Shown: positions 6,894 to 17,331 of the stretch, one piece after another
Position numbering within the stretch: position 1 is the first letter of the stretch
Layout: each line of letters starts with the position of its first letter
From: a bacterium
GTDB taxonomy: Bacteria > Hinthialibacterota > Hinthialibacteria > H5-UNCL2
Direction of reading: 5' to 3'
Length of the DNA: 64,000 nt
Assembly (NCBI GenBank): GCA_015075175.1
Contig: JABTUV010000001.1
Coordinates: 1,167,677 to 1,231,676, forward strand
Made by a program: the position numbers and the translations under genes
The notes under the pieces: model-generated
Seen by the model: the letters and a program-made list of their open reading frames with translations, nothing else
Databases searched by the model: none
Told to the model about the DNA's origin: nothing

Positions 6894-7979
6894 ATGGCCG
6901 ACCTTCTGCAACATCTCTGGGGCATCCTCGCGGCGACAGGGAATGTGATTCTGGAATCGGGCGTTTATCTCATGTTCGGCTTTCTCTTCGCCGGACTGGT
7001 GGGGGCTTTTCTGCGCCCGGAGACCATCGCCAAGTATCTGGGCGGCAACCGGCTGCGGTCGGTAGTGAACGCGTCGCTGTTGGGCGTGCCGATTCCGCTC
7101 TGCTCGTGCGGGGTGATCTCCGCCGCCACCGGGTTACGGAAACAGGGCGCGGGGCGCGCCGCCACGCTCTCTTTTCTTACCAGTACCCCGCAGACGGGAC
7201 TCGACTCGATTGCGCTGAGTTGGGGTCTCTTAGGCCCGGCGTTGACGCTGGTGCGTGTGGTCTCCGCCTGCCTGGCGGCGTTTCTTGCCGGGATGGCGGA
7301 GGTTTTTTGGGGGCGCGACGGCGGACGCCCAGCCGAACCCGCTCCGGCGCCCGTCAGTCCCAGGTTTCAACCGAAACTTGCGACGCGCGTCAAGCTGAGC
7401 CTGCGCTCCACCTTCGGCATGGTTTTCAACGACATTTTGACGCCACTGTGGATGGGCCTTCTGGCGGCGGGCGCCATCGGCTACTTCGCCCCGCCGGAAC
7501 TGGTGCAACGCTATTTGGGGACGGAGTGGTACGCGATGTTCGTGGCGCTGGGCGTGGGGTTGCCGCTCTACATCTGCGCGACCGCCAGCACGCCCATCGT
7601 CGCCTCGCTCTTGGCAGCGGGCATGAGTCCCGGCGCGGCGGTGGTCTTTCTTCTGGCCGGACCGGCGACCAACGCCTCGACCATGACGGTCGTCGGGCAT
7701 CAACTGGGCCGCCGCAGCCTGGTCATGTACCTGGGCTCGATCATCGTCACGTCGCTGGCGCTGGGATGGACGACCAACCTCCTCTTCGCCTATACCGGCT
7801 GGAGTACGACTGCGTCAGTGCATATTCACGAACACGGCCACGGCCTCCGGCAATGGATGGGCGCGATCCTGTTCGTGGCGTGGAGCGTGAAACTCTACTT
7901 CGACCGCTGGCGGAAACGCCAGGCGCGCCTCGCCCCAACCCGCCGCGCCGCGGCGCCCGACGGCTCGCCGGCGGATTAA
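6894..7979 (+). CDS. SO_0444-family (DUF318/UPF0718) metal efflux permease
   Basis: A 361-residue polytopic permease of the PF03773 group. Two homologous halves each have several helices. The first carries VPIPLCSCGVISAATGLRK with the conserved CSCG motif (about residues 63-81), and the second has LPLYICATASTPIVASLL and GPATNASTMTV. The tail is His-rich (IHEHGHG) and ends in basic residues. Members with the CSCGV motif are annotated as SO_0444-type Cu/Zn efflux transporters, so metal export is the best guess. The ArsR upstream and the palindrome at 6859-6878 support metal-responsive control. Confidence 0.88.
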   Translation: MADLLQHLWGILAATGNVILESGVYLMFGFLFAGLVGAFLRPETIAKYLGGNRLRSVVNASLLGVPIPLCSCGVISAATGLRKQGAGRAATLSFLTSTPQTGLDSIALSWGLLGPALTLVRVVSACLAAFLAGMAEVFWGRDGGRPAEPAPAPVSPRFQPKLATRVKLSLRSTFGMVFNDILTPLWMGLLAAGAIGYFAPPELVQRYLGTEWYAMFVALGVGLPLYICATASTPIVASLLAAGMSPGAAVVFLLAGPATNASTMTVVGHQLGRRSLVMYLGSIIVTSLALGWTTNLLFAYTGWSTTASVHIHEHGHGLRQWMGAILFVAWSVKLYFDRWRKRQARLAPTRRAAAPDGSPAD

Positions 7980-8041
7980 CATTCCCTCTTTCTGCGGGGA
8001 GTTGACAGTCCCCTCTCCCTCTGGGAGAGGGGACTTGGCGC

Positions 8042-10159
8042 TTATCGCCCGTAGCCGAGGAAGAAATCGAGGTTGAAGCGCAGGCAGAGTTTGGCGTCGC
8101 GCAGGAAGTTGTAGGCCAATTTCAGGGGGTTGATGGCGAATATCCGGCCTTCGCGCAGCTTGGCCCAGGTCTGCTGCCAGTAGCGGTCCAGGTGGGCGCG
8201 GGACTGGATGCGCAGGGAGAGGGGATTGAGGTGCGACAGGAAGCGGACGACGCGGCCGCGGCTGTCCTGGCGCAGGCGGTCCCACTGGGCGATCAGGTCC
8301 TCGGCGGTCTGGCGGCTGACCTGGCCGGCGCGGGAGAGGGCCTCTTCGGCGCCCGCCCGCATGTGAGCCACGCTGCGCACCAGCGCCTCGCCCGCGCGCG
8401 TCCGGCGGTCTCCCAACCGCTCCACAACTTCGTCGTAACGCCGCCGCAATTCCTCCAGGTTGGAGGCGATGCGCGCGCGTCCCCGCGTCGCCAACCATAC
8501 TTCCTGCATCTCGAAATACAAGCGGAACATGCCGCCCACGATCCGGAGCACCTCGGGCACGCGCCGGCGATAGTGCCGCCACACCGATTCCACCGGGTAT
8601 CCGGGACGCCGCTGTTTGCGGTCCTTGAGGCTGAAAAACCCGCAGATCATGGGATGCTCGCGCTCGATCAGCGCCGCGTACTTGTACCATACGAAGTTCT
8701 TGAACAGGCCCCAGTAGGTCCGGTCGTTGGCGCGCGAAAGAATCTCCTTCATGGTCGGGACGGTATAAAACTGCTCCCAGCTCTCGCGATAGACGCCGAA
8801 CCACTCCTCCGCGCTCATCCGGCCGTGGATGGTGGTGGGATGGAAGGAGTCGAAGCGGTTGTAGTCGGGGTCCATCCATTCGCCGCGGGCGACCATCTCG
8901 GTGTGGTCCTGGCTGCCGGGCAGGGGGGTGAGCATGAAAAAGGAGGCCTGGTCGACCTTGATCTCCTCGCGCAGTTTGCGCACGTCCTCGCGCACGCTCT
9001 CGACCGTGTCGAAGGGGAAGCCGATGATGTAGCCGACATGGCAGGCGATGCCGTGGGCGTGCCAGGACTCGATCATGTGCTTGTAGTCCTCGACACGGTT
9101 CTGGCGCTTGCCGGCGGCGGGAAGATTGGCCGGATTGATGGTTTCCATGCCGATGAAAACCTGGGTGCAGCCGGCCCGCTGCGCCTTCTCCATGAAGCGG
9201 GGCAGCTTGTAGGCCAAGACGTCGACCTGGATCATGAACTGAAGTTCGATGCCCTCCTCCTGCCGCAACTCGATCAGGGCGTCGAAGATCTGCTCCCAGT
9301 TGGGGTTGCGCGAGAAGTTGTCGTCGGTGAAGAAGTAGTAATCGATCTTCATCGCCGCGTTGGAGCGGATGCGCTCCTTGATCTTTTCCGCCAGGCGGTT
9401 GCGCATCTTGCGGCCCTGCACGTTGATGATGGTGCAAAAGGAGCAGGTGAAGGGGCAGCCGCGGCCCGCGTCGATCGTGCCCAGGTAGGGATAGGCGTAT
9501 TTCTTCATCAGCCTGGGCTCGACCACGGGAATGCCGGCGCGGGAGAGGTCGGGGCGCTCGACGATGTCGTAGTAGGTCGCCAGCTTGCCGTGCAGGGCGT
9601 CGCGCAGAAGATCGCCCCAGCACTCCTCGACTTCGCCTTTGACCAGCGTGATGCCCTCGTCGATGAGCGCTTGGCATTCGGGGGGAATGCCGTTTTTGGA
9701 GAGGGCGATGGCGCCGGAGACGTGAAAGCCGCCGATCATCACCGCCAGGCCCTGGGCGTGGAGTTCGCGGGCTAGGTCGGCGGCGCGGGGGAACTGATTG
9801 GTTTGCACCCCGCACAGGCCGACGACCACGCGCGCGCCCGGTTTCGCGTACTTGCGCCGCAGCGCCCGCGCGTCCACTTTCTGGACGAATTCGTCCATCA
9901 TCACGATTTCCACGTCCACGCGGCCGATGTCGCCCCGCTCGACCACTTCTTCCGTCAGCCCGGCCAGCGTCGCCAGCGTGTTGCTGGGCAACACCCCGCG
10001 CACGTAGCGCATGACGTAGCCGTCATCGTCGTACTTGCTGGGGCGGATCAGAACGACGACCAGGCGCTTGGTTTCAGACGGAGGCGGAGTCTCCGGGGGG
10101 ACCACTCCGATGCGCGACGTGGACTCTGAGGGAGTGGGGGTATTTACGAGTGCGACCAT
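8042..10159 (-). CDS. B12-binding domain radical SAM protein
   Basis: A 705-residue enzyme. An N-terminal cobalamin-binding Rossmann-like domain (about residues 30-190, with GLCGVQTNQFPRAADLA and IGGFH) precedes a radical SAM barrel with the cluster motif CPFTCSFC near residue 235. A long C-terminal extension (about 450-705) is Arg-rich and helical and ends in NPLKLAYNFLRDAKLCLRF. Such enzymes use S-adenosylmethionine and cobalamin for methylations or other radical steps; the substrate is unknown. One of four related proteins in this window. It is convergent with the permease gene. Confidence 0.9.
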   Translation of the reverse strand: MVALVNTPTPSESTSRIGVVPPETPPPSETKRLVVVLIRPSKYDDDGYVMRYVRGVLPSNTLATLAGLTEEVVERGDIGRVDVEIVMMDEFVQKVDARALRRKYAKPGARVVVGLCGVQTNQFPRAADLARELHAQGLAVMIGGFHVSGAIALSKNGIPPECQALIDEGITLVKGEVEECWGDLLRDALHGKLATYYDIVERPDLSRAGIPVVEPRLMKKYAYPYLGTIDAGRGCPFTCSFCTIINVQGRKMRNRLAEKIKERIRSNAAMKIDYYFFTDDNFSRNPNWEQIFDALIELRQEEGIELQFMIQVDVLAYKLPRFMEKAQRAGCTQVFIGMETINPANLPAAGKRQNRVEDYKHMIESWHAHGIACHVGYIIGFPFDTVESVREDVRKLREEIKVDQASFFMLTPLPGSQDHTEMVARGEWMDPDYNRFDSFHPTTIHGRMSAEEWFGVYRESWEQFYTVPTMKEILSRANDRTYWGLFKNFVWYKYAALIEREHPMICGFFSLKDRKQRRPGYPVESVWRHYRRRVPEVLRIVGGMFRLYFEMQEVWLATRGRARIASNLEELRRRYDEVVERLGDRRTRAGEALVRSVAHMRAGAEEALSRAGQVSRQTAEDLIAQWDRLRQDSRGRVVRFLSHLNPLSLRIQSRAHLDRYWQQTWAKLREGRIFAINPLKLAYNFLRDAKLCLRFNLDFFLGYGR

Positions 10160-10422
10160 GGAGTACTCTTGCTTCTCCGATTCCTTGGGAGTTTGTCCGG
10201 CCTGGTGGTTGCGATGCGAACGTCGATGGGCGCTTGATGCACCTTTGCACGTATATTAGCACAAGCCCGCACCGTCTGTAAGGGAAAAAGGCGGTGGCGA
10301 AAAGAATTTTGGCAGAGTCTCAAGAGGGGACGGGATGGGTGGGGCATTACCTCGCGAGGCCTTGCCTCGCCTGTCGAGGACGAGAATCGAGGCCGCTCGG
10401 AAGACGGGCTGCTCGCATCCAT

Positions 10423-10503
10423 GCCGTCCTCTCGATACGCGGCGCGAAGTTACAGCTCGGACATCAAGCAAGCAACCCGGCGCGCCGCTACTCGAGGACT
10501 CGG
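10423..10503. repeat. CTCGATACGCGG dispersed repeat, copy 1
   Basis: It opens with GCCGTCCTCTCGATACGCGG and closes with CGCGCCGCTACTCGAGGACT, which are imperfect inverted repeats. Close relatives lie at 20423-20501 and 63853-63894. The rest of 10160-10569 holds no gene that can be supported. Confidence 0.7.
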
Positions 10504-10569
10504 ATCTTCTTTATCTCGCAACCCTGTCAGGGTCCCTTTTAGGAGCAAGAGACTTGAAGGGCGTCGTGG

Positions 10570-11268
10570 TCAGGGGGACGGGGGGGAGTCGCCGCGGTAG
10601 ATGCAGCGGGCGGTGCAGGTTTCGGCGACCACGACGGCCGACAGGCCGGCGACCTCGGGCGACAATCTCTGCCACAACCAGCGGGCCAGCACTTCCGAGG
10701 TGGGATTCTCCAGGCCATCCAACTCGTTCAGGTGGATGTGGTCCAGGTCTTGGTACACGTCGCCCAGGATTTCGGCCAGGTTGGAGGGATCGCCGCCGGC
10801 GATCTCGACGCGGAAGGAATGTCCATGCAGGCGACGGCACTTGTGCCCGTCCGGCAGGCGGGGCAGCCAATGGGCGGCCTCGAAGCCGAAGGCCAGGCGG
10901 GGGGGAAGGCGAAGATGGGCATCGGCGGGCAGGCCCTGTGGACGGAAAACGCATTCGCCCACGATGGAGACGCGCACGTCGGAGAGATGCGGCAGGCGCG
11001 GAGCCAGCCGCTGGCGGATCCATCGCCTCACGCCGGCCAGGTTGGCCGATCCCATGCCCTCGATGTCGTTGAGAAAGCGATGGTCCAGTTGCTTGTAAAG
11101 CGGCTGCATCGCCTCGGTGATTTCGGCATAGTCCACCAGCCAGCCCAACGTCTCGTCCAACTCACCGGCGGCGATGATCTCGACCCGGTAGCTGTGGCCG
11201 TGGACGCCGAAGGGGGGCGTTTCGTGCGCGGCCTCGAAGGTCAGGCTCTTGACCAGCTCGACTTTCAC
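10570..11268 (-). CDS. queD: QueD-like protein with two tandem 6-pyruvoyl-tetrahydropterin synthase domains
   Basis: 6-carboxytetrahydropterin synthase of queuosine/7-deazaguanine synthesis. The start is GTG at 11268, two bases after the queC stop (TAATCGTG). Domain 1 (about residues 1-120) has zinc histidines in FEAAH and HGHSY and a GWLVDYAEI strand but no catalytic Cys. Domain 2 (about 125-225) resembles E. coli QueD closely: [16 protein letters not shown] (Cys present), [31 protein letters not shown]. It appears shortened where the VDF/GW strand should be. The two halves may complement one another. Co-directional with queC and queE. Confidence 0.88.
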   Translation of the reverse strand: MKVELVKSLTFEAAHETPPFGVHGHSYRVEIIAAGELDETLGWLVDYAEITEAMQPLYKQLDHRFLNDIEGMGSANLAGVRRWIRQRLAPRLPHLSDVRVSIVGECVFRPQGLPADAHLRLPPRLAFGFEAAHWLPRLPDGHKCRRLHGHSFRVEIAGGDPSNLAEILGDVYQDLDHIHLNELDGLENPTSEVLARWLWQRLSPEVAGLSAVVVAETCTARCIYRGDSPPSP

Positions 11269-11270
11269 GA

Positions 11271-11960
11271 TTACGGCTCCAGGGGAGGGTAGGGAAGCGG
11301 GTCGGAGACGCCGGCCTGGGCGAAACCCTTGCGGCGCAGCCGGCAGGCGTCGCAACTGCCGCACGGCAGGCACTGCGGCAGGGGATCGTAACAGGAGTGC
11401 GTGAGCGCATAATCCACCTTGTGGCGCATGCCCAGCTTGATGATCTGGGCCTTGGTCAGCGCGATCAGCGGCGTGTGCACGGTCAGCTTGCGTCCCTCGA
11501 CTCCCGCGCGGGTCGCCAGGTTGGCCAGCCGCTGGAAGGCCGCGATGTACTCGGGCCGGCAGTCGGGATAGCCGCTGTAATCCAGGGCGTTGACGCCGAT
11601 GAAGATGTCTGCGGCTCCGCAGACTTCCGCATAGGCCAGGGCGAAGGAGAGAAAGATGGTGTTGCGCGCGGGGACGTAGGTGGCGGGAATCTCGGTCGCC
11701 GACAGGTCGCGATCGTGGGGGACGGGAAGATCGCCGGTCAGCGCGGAGCCGCCGAAGGCGCGCAGGTCGATCTTGAGCCTACGGTGCTCAACGACGCGCA
11801 TGGCGCGGGCGACGCGCTCGGCCGCCGCCAGCTCGCAGTGGTGGCGTTGGCCGTAGTCGAAGGTCAGGGCGTGGACGGCATAGCCCTCCGCCTGGGCCAG
11901 GGCGAGGACGGTCGTGGAGTCAAGCCCTCCACTGACAAGAACAACCGCGGGACGGGTCAT
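11271..11960 (-). CDS. queC: 7-cyano-7-deazaguanine synthase QueC
   Basis: A 229-residue ATP-dependent enzyme converting 7-carboxy-7-deazaguanine to preQ0. The PP-loop [17 protein letters not shown] is near residue 10, followed by [10 protein letters not shown] and [17 protein letters not shown]. The C-terminal zinc site has four cysteines in [15 protein letters not shown] (about residues 196-212). Its length matches the family. It lies between queE upstream and queD immediately downstream, so the three are probably one operon. Confidence 0.97.
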   Translation of the reverse strand: MTRPAVVLVSGGLDSTTVLALAQAEGYAVHALTFDYGQRHHCELAAAERVARAMRVVEHRRLKIDLRAFGGSALTGDLPVPHDRDLSATEIPATYVPARNTIFLSFALAYAEVCGAADIFIGVNALDYSGYPDCRPEYIAAFQRLANLATRAGVEGRKLTVHTPLIALTKAQIIKLGMRHKVDYALTHSCYDPLPQCLPCGSCDACRLRRKGFAQAGVSDPLPYPPLEP

Positions 11961-11975
11961 AGCGGCGCATCTCCG

Positions 11976-12068
11976 AATCTTAATCTTAATCGTAATCTGA
12001 ATCGTGCTCGTGCTCGCAATCGATTACGAGCACGATTACGAAGTCGTAAACGATTACGAGTACGATAA
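11976..12068. repeat. (ATCTTA)n / GTAATCGATTACGAG low-complexity repeat
   Basis: Short AATCTTAATC units lead into CGTGCTCGTGCTCG and a palindromic CAATCGATTACGAGCACG stretch. The same family is much longer at 27840-28030 and recurs at 39175-39385. Confidence 0.75.
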
Positions 12069-12088
12069 CGAAGCGTTGCTTCGTGGCG

Positions 12089-12733
12089 TTACACGCCTCG
12101 CCGGTCCGGTTGCCAGATGAGCTTGTGCAGTTGCAGTTGCAGGCGAACAGGCGCGCCGTCGGCGAGAATCCACTCGGCCAGCTTGTGCGGCGCCAGGCGA
12201 TCCAGGACGGGCGAGAAATGCACGGCGGCTACTTTCTTCCACAACTCGCGCTCGCGCACGACGTCGCGCGCCCATTCGTAATCGGCGCGGTCGGCGATCA
12301 CGAACTTGAGCTCGTCGCGCGAAGTGAGATGCTCCAGATTGGAGAAATCGTTCTTCTCGCATTCGCCGCTGCCGGGGCACTTGAGGTCCATGATTTTTAT
12401 CGCGGCGGCGGGAAGGACGTGAATGGGCAGGGCGCCGGAGGTCTCGACCAGCACCTGCCAGCCGGCGGAGAGCAGCGCCTGTGCGAGCGCGGGGCAGTCC
12501 TTCTGGGCCAAAGGCTCGCCGCCGGTGATTTCGACCAGGCAGGTTCCCAATCGCTCCACCCGATCCAGCACCTCGGGAATCGACATGGAGACGCCCTCAT
12601 AGAAGGCGTACTCGGTGTCGCACCAGGCGCAGCGCAGGGGGCAGCCGGTCAGCCGCACAAACGCGCACGGCAGCCCGGCGAAGGTCGATTCGCCCTGGAT
12701 GCTCTTGTAGATTTCGGTGACGCGCAACATCAA
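12089..12733 (-). CDS. queE: 7-carboxy-7-deazaguanine synthase QueE
   Basis: A 214-residue radical SAM enzyme that makes 7-carboxy-7-deazaguanine from 6-carboxytetrahydropterin. Signature features: SIQGESTFAGLPCAFVRL at the N-terminus, the cluster motif CPLRCAWC near residues 31-38, EITGGEPLAQ, and LKCPGSGE near residue 118. First gene of the queE-queC-queD run; the low-complexity repeat at 11976-12068 lies between it and queC. Confidence 0.97.
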   Translation of the reverse strand: MMLRVTEIYKSIQGESTFAGLPCAFVRLTGCPLRCAWCDTEYAFYEGVSMSIPEVLDRVERLGTCLVEITGGEPLAQKDCPALAQALLSAGWQVLVETSGALPIHVLPAAAIKIMDLKCPGSGECEKNDFSNLEHLTSRDELKFVIADRADYEWARDVVRERELWKKVAAVHFSPVLDRLAPHKLAEWILADGAPVRLQLQLHKLIWQPDRRGV

Positions 12734-12794
12734 AGTTTCCTGGTAAGAAGATAGGACGTATAGGACCTATGGGACCTATAGGGCGGCCGAGTCC

Positions 12795-15272
12795 TCAGTG
12801 CTGGAGGCTGGCGGGCAGGCGCAGGCTGCCCCGTCCGCCGCGCTGGGCGGGCGCAACGCGGCGCGCGGGCGAGGGCCTCTTGGGCGTCCGCCGACGCGTT
12901 CTGGTCTTGCCCTCCGCGGGCAGGAGCGCCGTCTCCAGCACCTTGTCCATGTTCTCCACGGGAATAATGGACAGCTCGCTGAGCACCTCCTTGGGCATGT
13001 CCTCCAGGTCGCGCTGGTTCTCCTCGGGGAGTATCACGGTGGAGAGGCCGGCGCGATGAGCGGCCAGGAGTTTTTCCTTGATGCCGCCCACCGCCAGGAC
13101 GCGTCCGCGCAGGGTGATCTCGCCGGTCATGGCCACGTCGCCGCGCACCGGGCGGCCGGTCAACGCGGAAATGATGGCGGTCGCCATGGTAATGCCCGCG
13201 GAGGGGCCGTCCTTGGGGATGGCCCCCTCGGGCACGTGCACGTGGATGTCGTAGTTCTTGTAGAAGTCCTTGTCCAGGCGCAGGTGGGCGGCGCGACTGC
13301 GGGTGTAGGAGATGGCGGCCTTGATGGACTCCTGCATGACTTCACCCAGCTTGCCGGTGAGGGTGAGGGCGCCCTTGCCGGGCACGACCGACACCTCGAC
13401 GGACAGGATTTCGCCGCCCACCTCGGTCCAGGCCAGGCCGGTTGCCACCCCTACGGCGTTCTCCTTGTCGGCCTGGCGGAAGCGGAAGCGAGGCACGCCC
13501 AGGTGGCGGTGGACTTCCTCGGGCGTGACGACGATGTTCTTCTTGTCATCGCCCAGGGCGATGTCCTTGGCGACCTTGCGGCAGACGGCGCCGATCTCGC
13601 GCTCCAGGTTGCGCACGCCCGCCTCGCGCGTGTACTCGCGGATCACGTGGTAGAGGGCGTCGTCGGTGAACTCCAGCCGGCGCCGCGCCAACCCGTGGTT
13701 CTTCAACTGCTTAGGAACCAGGAAGCCCTTGGCGATATTGAGCTTCTCCAGTTCGGTGTAGGAAGGAATCTCAATGATCTCCATGCGGTCCTTGAGCGCG
13801 GGAGGAATCGAGTAGGTCACGTTGGCGGTAGCGATGAAAAGCACGTTGGAGAGATCGAACTCCACTTCGAGATAGTGATCGACGAAGGTGTCGTTCTGCT
13901 CGGGGTCGAGCACCTCCAGGAGGGCGGAGCTGGGATCGCCGCGGAAGTCGGCGGTCATCTTGTCGATTTCGTCCAGGAGAAAGACCGGGTTGCGGGACTT
14001 GGCCTTGCGGATGGACTGGAGGATGCGGCCGGGCATGGAGCCGATGTAGGTGCGGCGATGGCCGCGGATTTCGGCCTCGTCGCGCACGCCGCCCAGGGAC
14101 ATGCGCACGAACTTGCGCGCAAGCGCGCGCGCGATGCTCTTGCCCAGGCTGGTCTTGCCCACGCCGGGAGGTCCCACCAGGCACAGGATGGGGCCTTTCA
14201 GATGCCCCTTCAACTTGGCTACCGCCAAAAACTCGAGAATCCGCTCCTTGGGCTTGGAGAGGCCGTAGTGGTCCGCCTCCAGAATCTGGCCGGCGCGCTT
14301 GATGTCCAGGCGGTCCTTGGTTTGTTTGGCCCACGGCAGGCTCACCATCCAATCCAGGTAGTTGCGCACCACCGTCGCTTCCGGGGACATCATGGGCATA
14401 TTACGCAGGCGGTCCAGTTCGCGAAAGGCCTTCTCGGCCGCCTCCTTGGACATTTTGGCCTTGCGGATCTGCGCCGCCAGCTGCTCCAGCTCCTCCCCGC
14501 TCTCCGAGTCCTGGCCCAGTTCGCGCTGGATCGCCTTCATCTGCTCGTTGAGATAGTATTCCTTCTGGCTTTTTTCCATCTGCTGGCGCACTTCGCCGCG
14601 GATTTTCTGCTCCAGCTCGAGGATTTCGATCTCGCTGGAGAGAATCTCGGAGAGCACGACCAGGCGATTGCGCACGTTGGCGGCGGCGAGGATCTTCTGC
14701 TTGTCGGCGACCTTGATGAAGAGATTGGCGGCGACGTTGTCGGCCAGCTTGCCCGGCTCGGTGATGTTGATCACCGACAGGAGCGTCTCCTGGGGGGTCT
14801 TGCGCGAGAGTCGGACGTAGTTCTCGAACTGGTCGATGACGTGGCGCACCAGCGCCTCCATCTCCTTGCCCTTGGGTTCGATTTCCACCAGGGGTTCACA
14901 GCGGGCGTTCATGAAGCGGCCGTTGTCGGCGATTTCGACGATGTGCTGGCGCGTCATGCCCTCCAGGAGCACCTTCATGGAGCCGTCGGGCAGCTTGAGG
15001 ATTTGCAGAATGACGGCCAGCGTTCCCAGCCGGTACAGGTCGTCGGCGGTAGGCTCGTCCACCTCGGCGCTGTTCTGGGCGGTCAGGAGGACCAGTTTAT
15101 CCTTGGCCAGCGCCTCATCCAGCGCCGCCACGCTGCGCTCGCGCCCCACGAACAGCGGCACCATCATGTTGGGAAATACCACCACGTCGCGCAGCGGCAG
15201 CAGAGGGTATTCGCCGCCGGTGGTCGCCGGACTGGTTGCGTTGTCTTCCATGGAGTCCAACCTTTCTTGCAT
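12795..15272 (-). CDS. lon: ATP-dependent protease Lon
   Basis: An 825-residue LonA-type protease that degrades misfolded and regulatory proteins in the cytoplasm. The N-terminal substrate domain begins [14 protein letters not shown] coiled region ([20 protein letters not shown]) follows, then the AAA+ module with Walker [13 protein letters not shown] near residue 370 and Walker [11 protein letters not shown] near residue 430. The protease domain has the catalytic Ser in [11 protein letters not shown] (about 692) and Lys in [12 protein letters not shown] (about 734). The tail is Arg/Lys rich. The ATG at 15272 gives the usual length. Confidence 0.98.
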   Translation of the reverse strand: MQERLDSMEDNATSPATTGGEYPLLPLRDVVVFPNMMVPLFVGRERSVAALDEALAKDKLVLLTAQNSAEVDEPTADDLYRLGTLAVILQILKLPDGSMKVLLEGMTRQHIVEIADNGRFMNARCEPLVEIEPKGKEMEALVRHVIDQFENYVRLSRKTPQETLLSVINITEPGKLADNVAANLFIKVADKQKILAAANVRNRLVVLSEILSSEIEILELEQKIRGEVRQQMEKSQKEYYLNEQMKAIQRELGQDSESGEELEQLAAQIRKAKMSKEAAEKAFRELDRLRNMPMMSPEATVVRNYLDWMVSLPWAKQTKDRLDIKRAGQILEADHYGLSKPKERILEFLAVAKLKGHLKGPILCLVGPPGVGKTSLGKSIARALARKFVRMSLGGVRDEAEIRGHRRTYIGSMPGRILQSIRKAKSRNPVFLLDEIDKMTADFRGDPSSALLEVLDPEQNDTFVDHYLEVEFDLSNVLFIATANVTYSIPPALKDRMEIIEIPSYTELEKLNIAKGFLVPKQLKNHGLARRRLEFTDDALYHVIREYTREAGVRNLEREIGAVCRKVAKDIALGDDKKNIVVTPEEVHRHLGVPRFRFRQADKENAVGVATGLAWTEVGGEILSVEVSVVPGKGALTLTGKLGEVMQESIKAAISYTRSRAAHLRLDKDFYKNYDIHVHVPEGAIPKDGPSAGITMATAIISALTGRPVRGDVAMTGEITLRGRVLAVGGIKEKLLAAHRAGLSTVILPEENQRDLEDMPKEVLSELSIIPVENMDKVLETALLPAEGKTRTRRRTPKRPSPARRVAPAQRGGRGSLRLPASLQH

Positions 15273-15377
15273 TGCACCGGCGCCGCTCGCCTCGGGGGCC
15301 GGCAGACGCCAACGTTATTGTGAGCGCCCGACTCCCGCCTTGGCAAGCGGAATCTCGCCGCCGACGGTATTCGTCCT

Positions 15378-15620
15378 CCCTGTCATTTCGACCCCAGGGA
15401 GGGCACGGCCTCTTGCCGCTACGCTGTCATTTCGACCGCAGGGAGAAATCCTGTCCGGCCTTTGCGGGGGCGGGGCGAAAACCGCAGGGTTTCTCCCTGC
15501 GGTCGAAATGACAGGGCCGGTCGAAATGACAGGGCCGGTCGAAATGACCGGGCCGGTCGAAACGACGGGGCCGGTCGAAATGACAGGGCCGGTCGAAATG
15601 ACGGGGCCGGTCGAAGGGAC
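15378..15620. repeat. TCATTTCGACCG repeat array with tandem GGTCGAAATGACAGGGCC units
   Basis: Inverted copies of the family core are followed by at least seven tandem 18-bp units of the type GGTCGAAATGACAGGGCC with single-base variants. No gene is supported between 15273 and 15722. Confidence 0.85.
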
Positions 15621-15722
15621 GGCGGCGATGGCGGGATTCGGCAACGGAGTATGCACCTCACTTGGATGGCCCCCTCGCGGGCGCCTCTTCCTCCATTATA
15701 ACGCCGCCGGCAGTGGTTTCGA

Positions 15723-16877
15723 CTAAGCCAGGATGGAGGTGATGGGGGTTTTGACCAGGTACTCGTCGATCCGCTTTCTGGCCTCTTCCCGCTTCTCCCG
15801 GTGTTCGGCCAGCCAGGTTTTGACGTGGCGGATGGCCAGAGCCTTCAACTCGGTCGACAAGAGACGGCCCTCGCGATAGTCCCGGTAGAGCTGGGCGGAC
15901 TCCTCGTCGGAGAGGAAATGATAATTGAGCAATTGAAAGACGGGGCAGATGTCCGGTACCCCTCCCAGTTCGCGCTGCACGCGCGCCAGCGGCAGGCCGC
16001 CGGTGTAGGCCGACTTGATTTTGGCCTCGGCGACCTCGGGCGCATCGTCCAGAAAGATGCAGGTGTTGGGAAGGCTGGCGGACATTTTCTTCTCCGGACC
16101 CTGCAAGCTGTAAAGAAACTTGGTGCACATTTCGCCCGGCGGGACCATGTCCATCTTGTCGGCCACGTCGCGCGAGAGAAGAATGTAGGGATGTTGGTCG
16201 ATGCCCACGGGGACGACGGTGGGGCGCGGGCCGCCGAACTCGGGCAGCTGGGGGAAAAGAATGTGCGCCAATTGGATCGCGCCCTGGTAGAAGATCGCGC
16301 CCGCGTTGGCGCCCACCTCGAAGCCGAACACGCCCTTGAGGTTGTTCCAGGTGACCTTGGTCGAGAGCTGGATGGCGAAGTTGTAGATGGAGGTGTAATC
16401 CGAGTCGAGAAAGATGAAGGTCTTGCCCGGCTCGAATCCCAGCGCGATCAGCGTGGGGATGACGGTGTCGTAGGCGAAGCGCCTGGCCTGGCCGCGCGTG
16501 GCGACCTTGTTGAAGATGTAGGATTCATCGTCGGAGAGCGGGATGAAGACGTCCGCGCCCTGGGTCTGCAGCCAGCGGATTTCGTCGAACACCGCCTTGT
16601 GGCCGAAGTGCAGAGGGCCGGAGGGGTTGATGCCGGACAGGACCGCCCAGGGTTTGCCCGCGCGGATGCAGTCGGCGATCTTCTCCATGTCCTTGTGGCC
16701 GTAGGTGATGCCGCGCCTCATGCGGTAGCTGGCGGCGGGGGCCCGCTCGATGAAAGTCGAGATGGGCGACAGCCCGAAGGTCATCATGCGCTCTTCGTAG
16801 TAGGCGCGTTCGCGCTCGGCGATGGCCAGCTTCTCGGCATGGTCGCGCCGCGAGGCGGCTTCGTGGTCTTGGTGCAT
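15723..16877 (-). CDS. trpS: Tryptophan--tRNA ligase, archaeal/eukaryotic type
   Basis: A 384-residue class I aminoacyl-tRNA synthetase. The HIGH-type motif is HFGH at residues 90-93 within SGINPSGPLHFGH, and the second motif is KMSAS near residue 265. Other matches point to the archaeal/eukaryotic TrpRS group rather than the usual bacterial one: FIFLDSDYTSIYN, PVGIDQHPYILLSRDVA and a C-terminal AYTGG segment. Its length also fits that group. It is near a degraded trpEG locus. The ATG at 16877 is the first; M31 could also serve. Confidence 0.9.
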   Translation of the reverse strand: MHQDHEAASRRDHAEKLAIAERERAYYEERMMTFGLSPISTFIERAPAASYRMRRGITYGHKDMEKIADCIRAGKPWAVLSGINPSGPLHFGHKAVFDEIRWLQTQGADVFIPLSDDESYIFNKVATRGQARRFAYDTVIPTLIALGFEPGKTFIFLDSDYTSIYNFAIQLSTKVTWNNLKGVFGFEVGANAGAIFYQGAIQLAHILFPQLPEFGGPRPTVVPVGIDQHPYILLSRDVADKMDMVPPGEMCTKFLYSLQGPEKKMSASLPNTCIFLDDAPEVAEAKIKSAYTGGLPLARVQRELGGVPDICPVFQLLNYHFLSDEESAQLYRDYREGRLLSTELKALAIRHVKTWLAEHREKREEARKRIDEYLVKTPITSILA

Positions 16878-16914
16878 GTCTCCTGTCTCGCTTGTTGGCT
16901 GAAGATGTTTCAGG

Positions 16915-17327
16915 CTATTCGTCTTCCAAGAACGTCACCAACCGCAGTCCCCCAGCTCCGCGCCCGAGGGAATCGCGGTCGCGAGCGAGCAGCGGAAGAC
17001 CCTTGGGAACGGCCGTCGCGGCGATCCAGCAATCACCTACCTCGAAACGGCGCCCCTCCTTCATGCTGGCGGCCGTTATCCTCGCCCATTGCCGGCATAT
17101 CGGGTGATCATAGCGAATCACCACGAAGCGGCCCGGGAATTCCTCAAGTCGGCCGCATTCCCGCTCGCTCCAGGCATGGTATTCCGCCCACTGCCATTTC
17201 TGCGACGGTTTGAAAGCTCATGGCGGCGGTCCTGCCGGCGATCACGTCGGCGTACCGATCGCAGCAACGGCCGCTTCCTCCGAGGGGTGCAAAAGGCTCG
17301 CGACCGAGGTATCGAGCAGAATGCCAT
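16915..17327 (-). pseudogene. VapC-like PIN-domain toxin, frameshifted
   Basis: Pieces of one PIN-domain nuclease occur in successive frames: LLDTSVASLLHPSEE (first Asp region), TAAMSFQTVAEMA, EYHAWSERECGRLEEF, then RFVVIRYDHPICRQWARI and GDCWIAATAVPKGLPLLARD (late acidic residues). Joining them needs at least two single-base changes. The intact protein would be about 138 residues, normal for VapC. The antitoxin-like fragment upstream ends 4 bases before its ATG at 17327. The indels may be sequence errors, as the surroundings are full of them. Confidence 0.65.
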
Positions 17328-17331
17328 CTAA

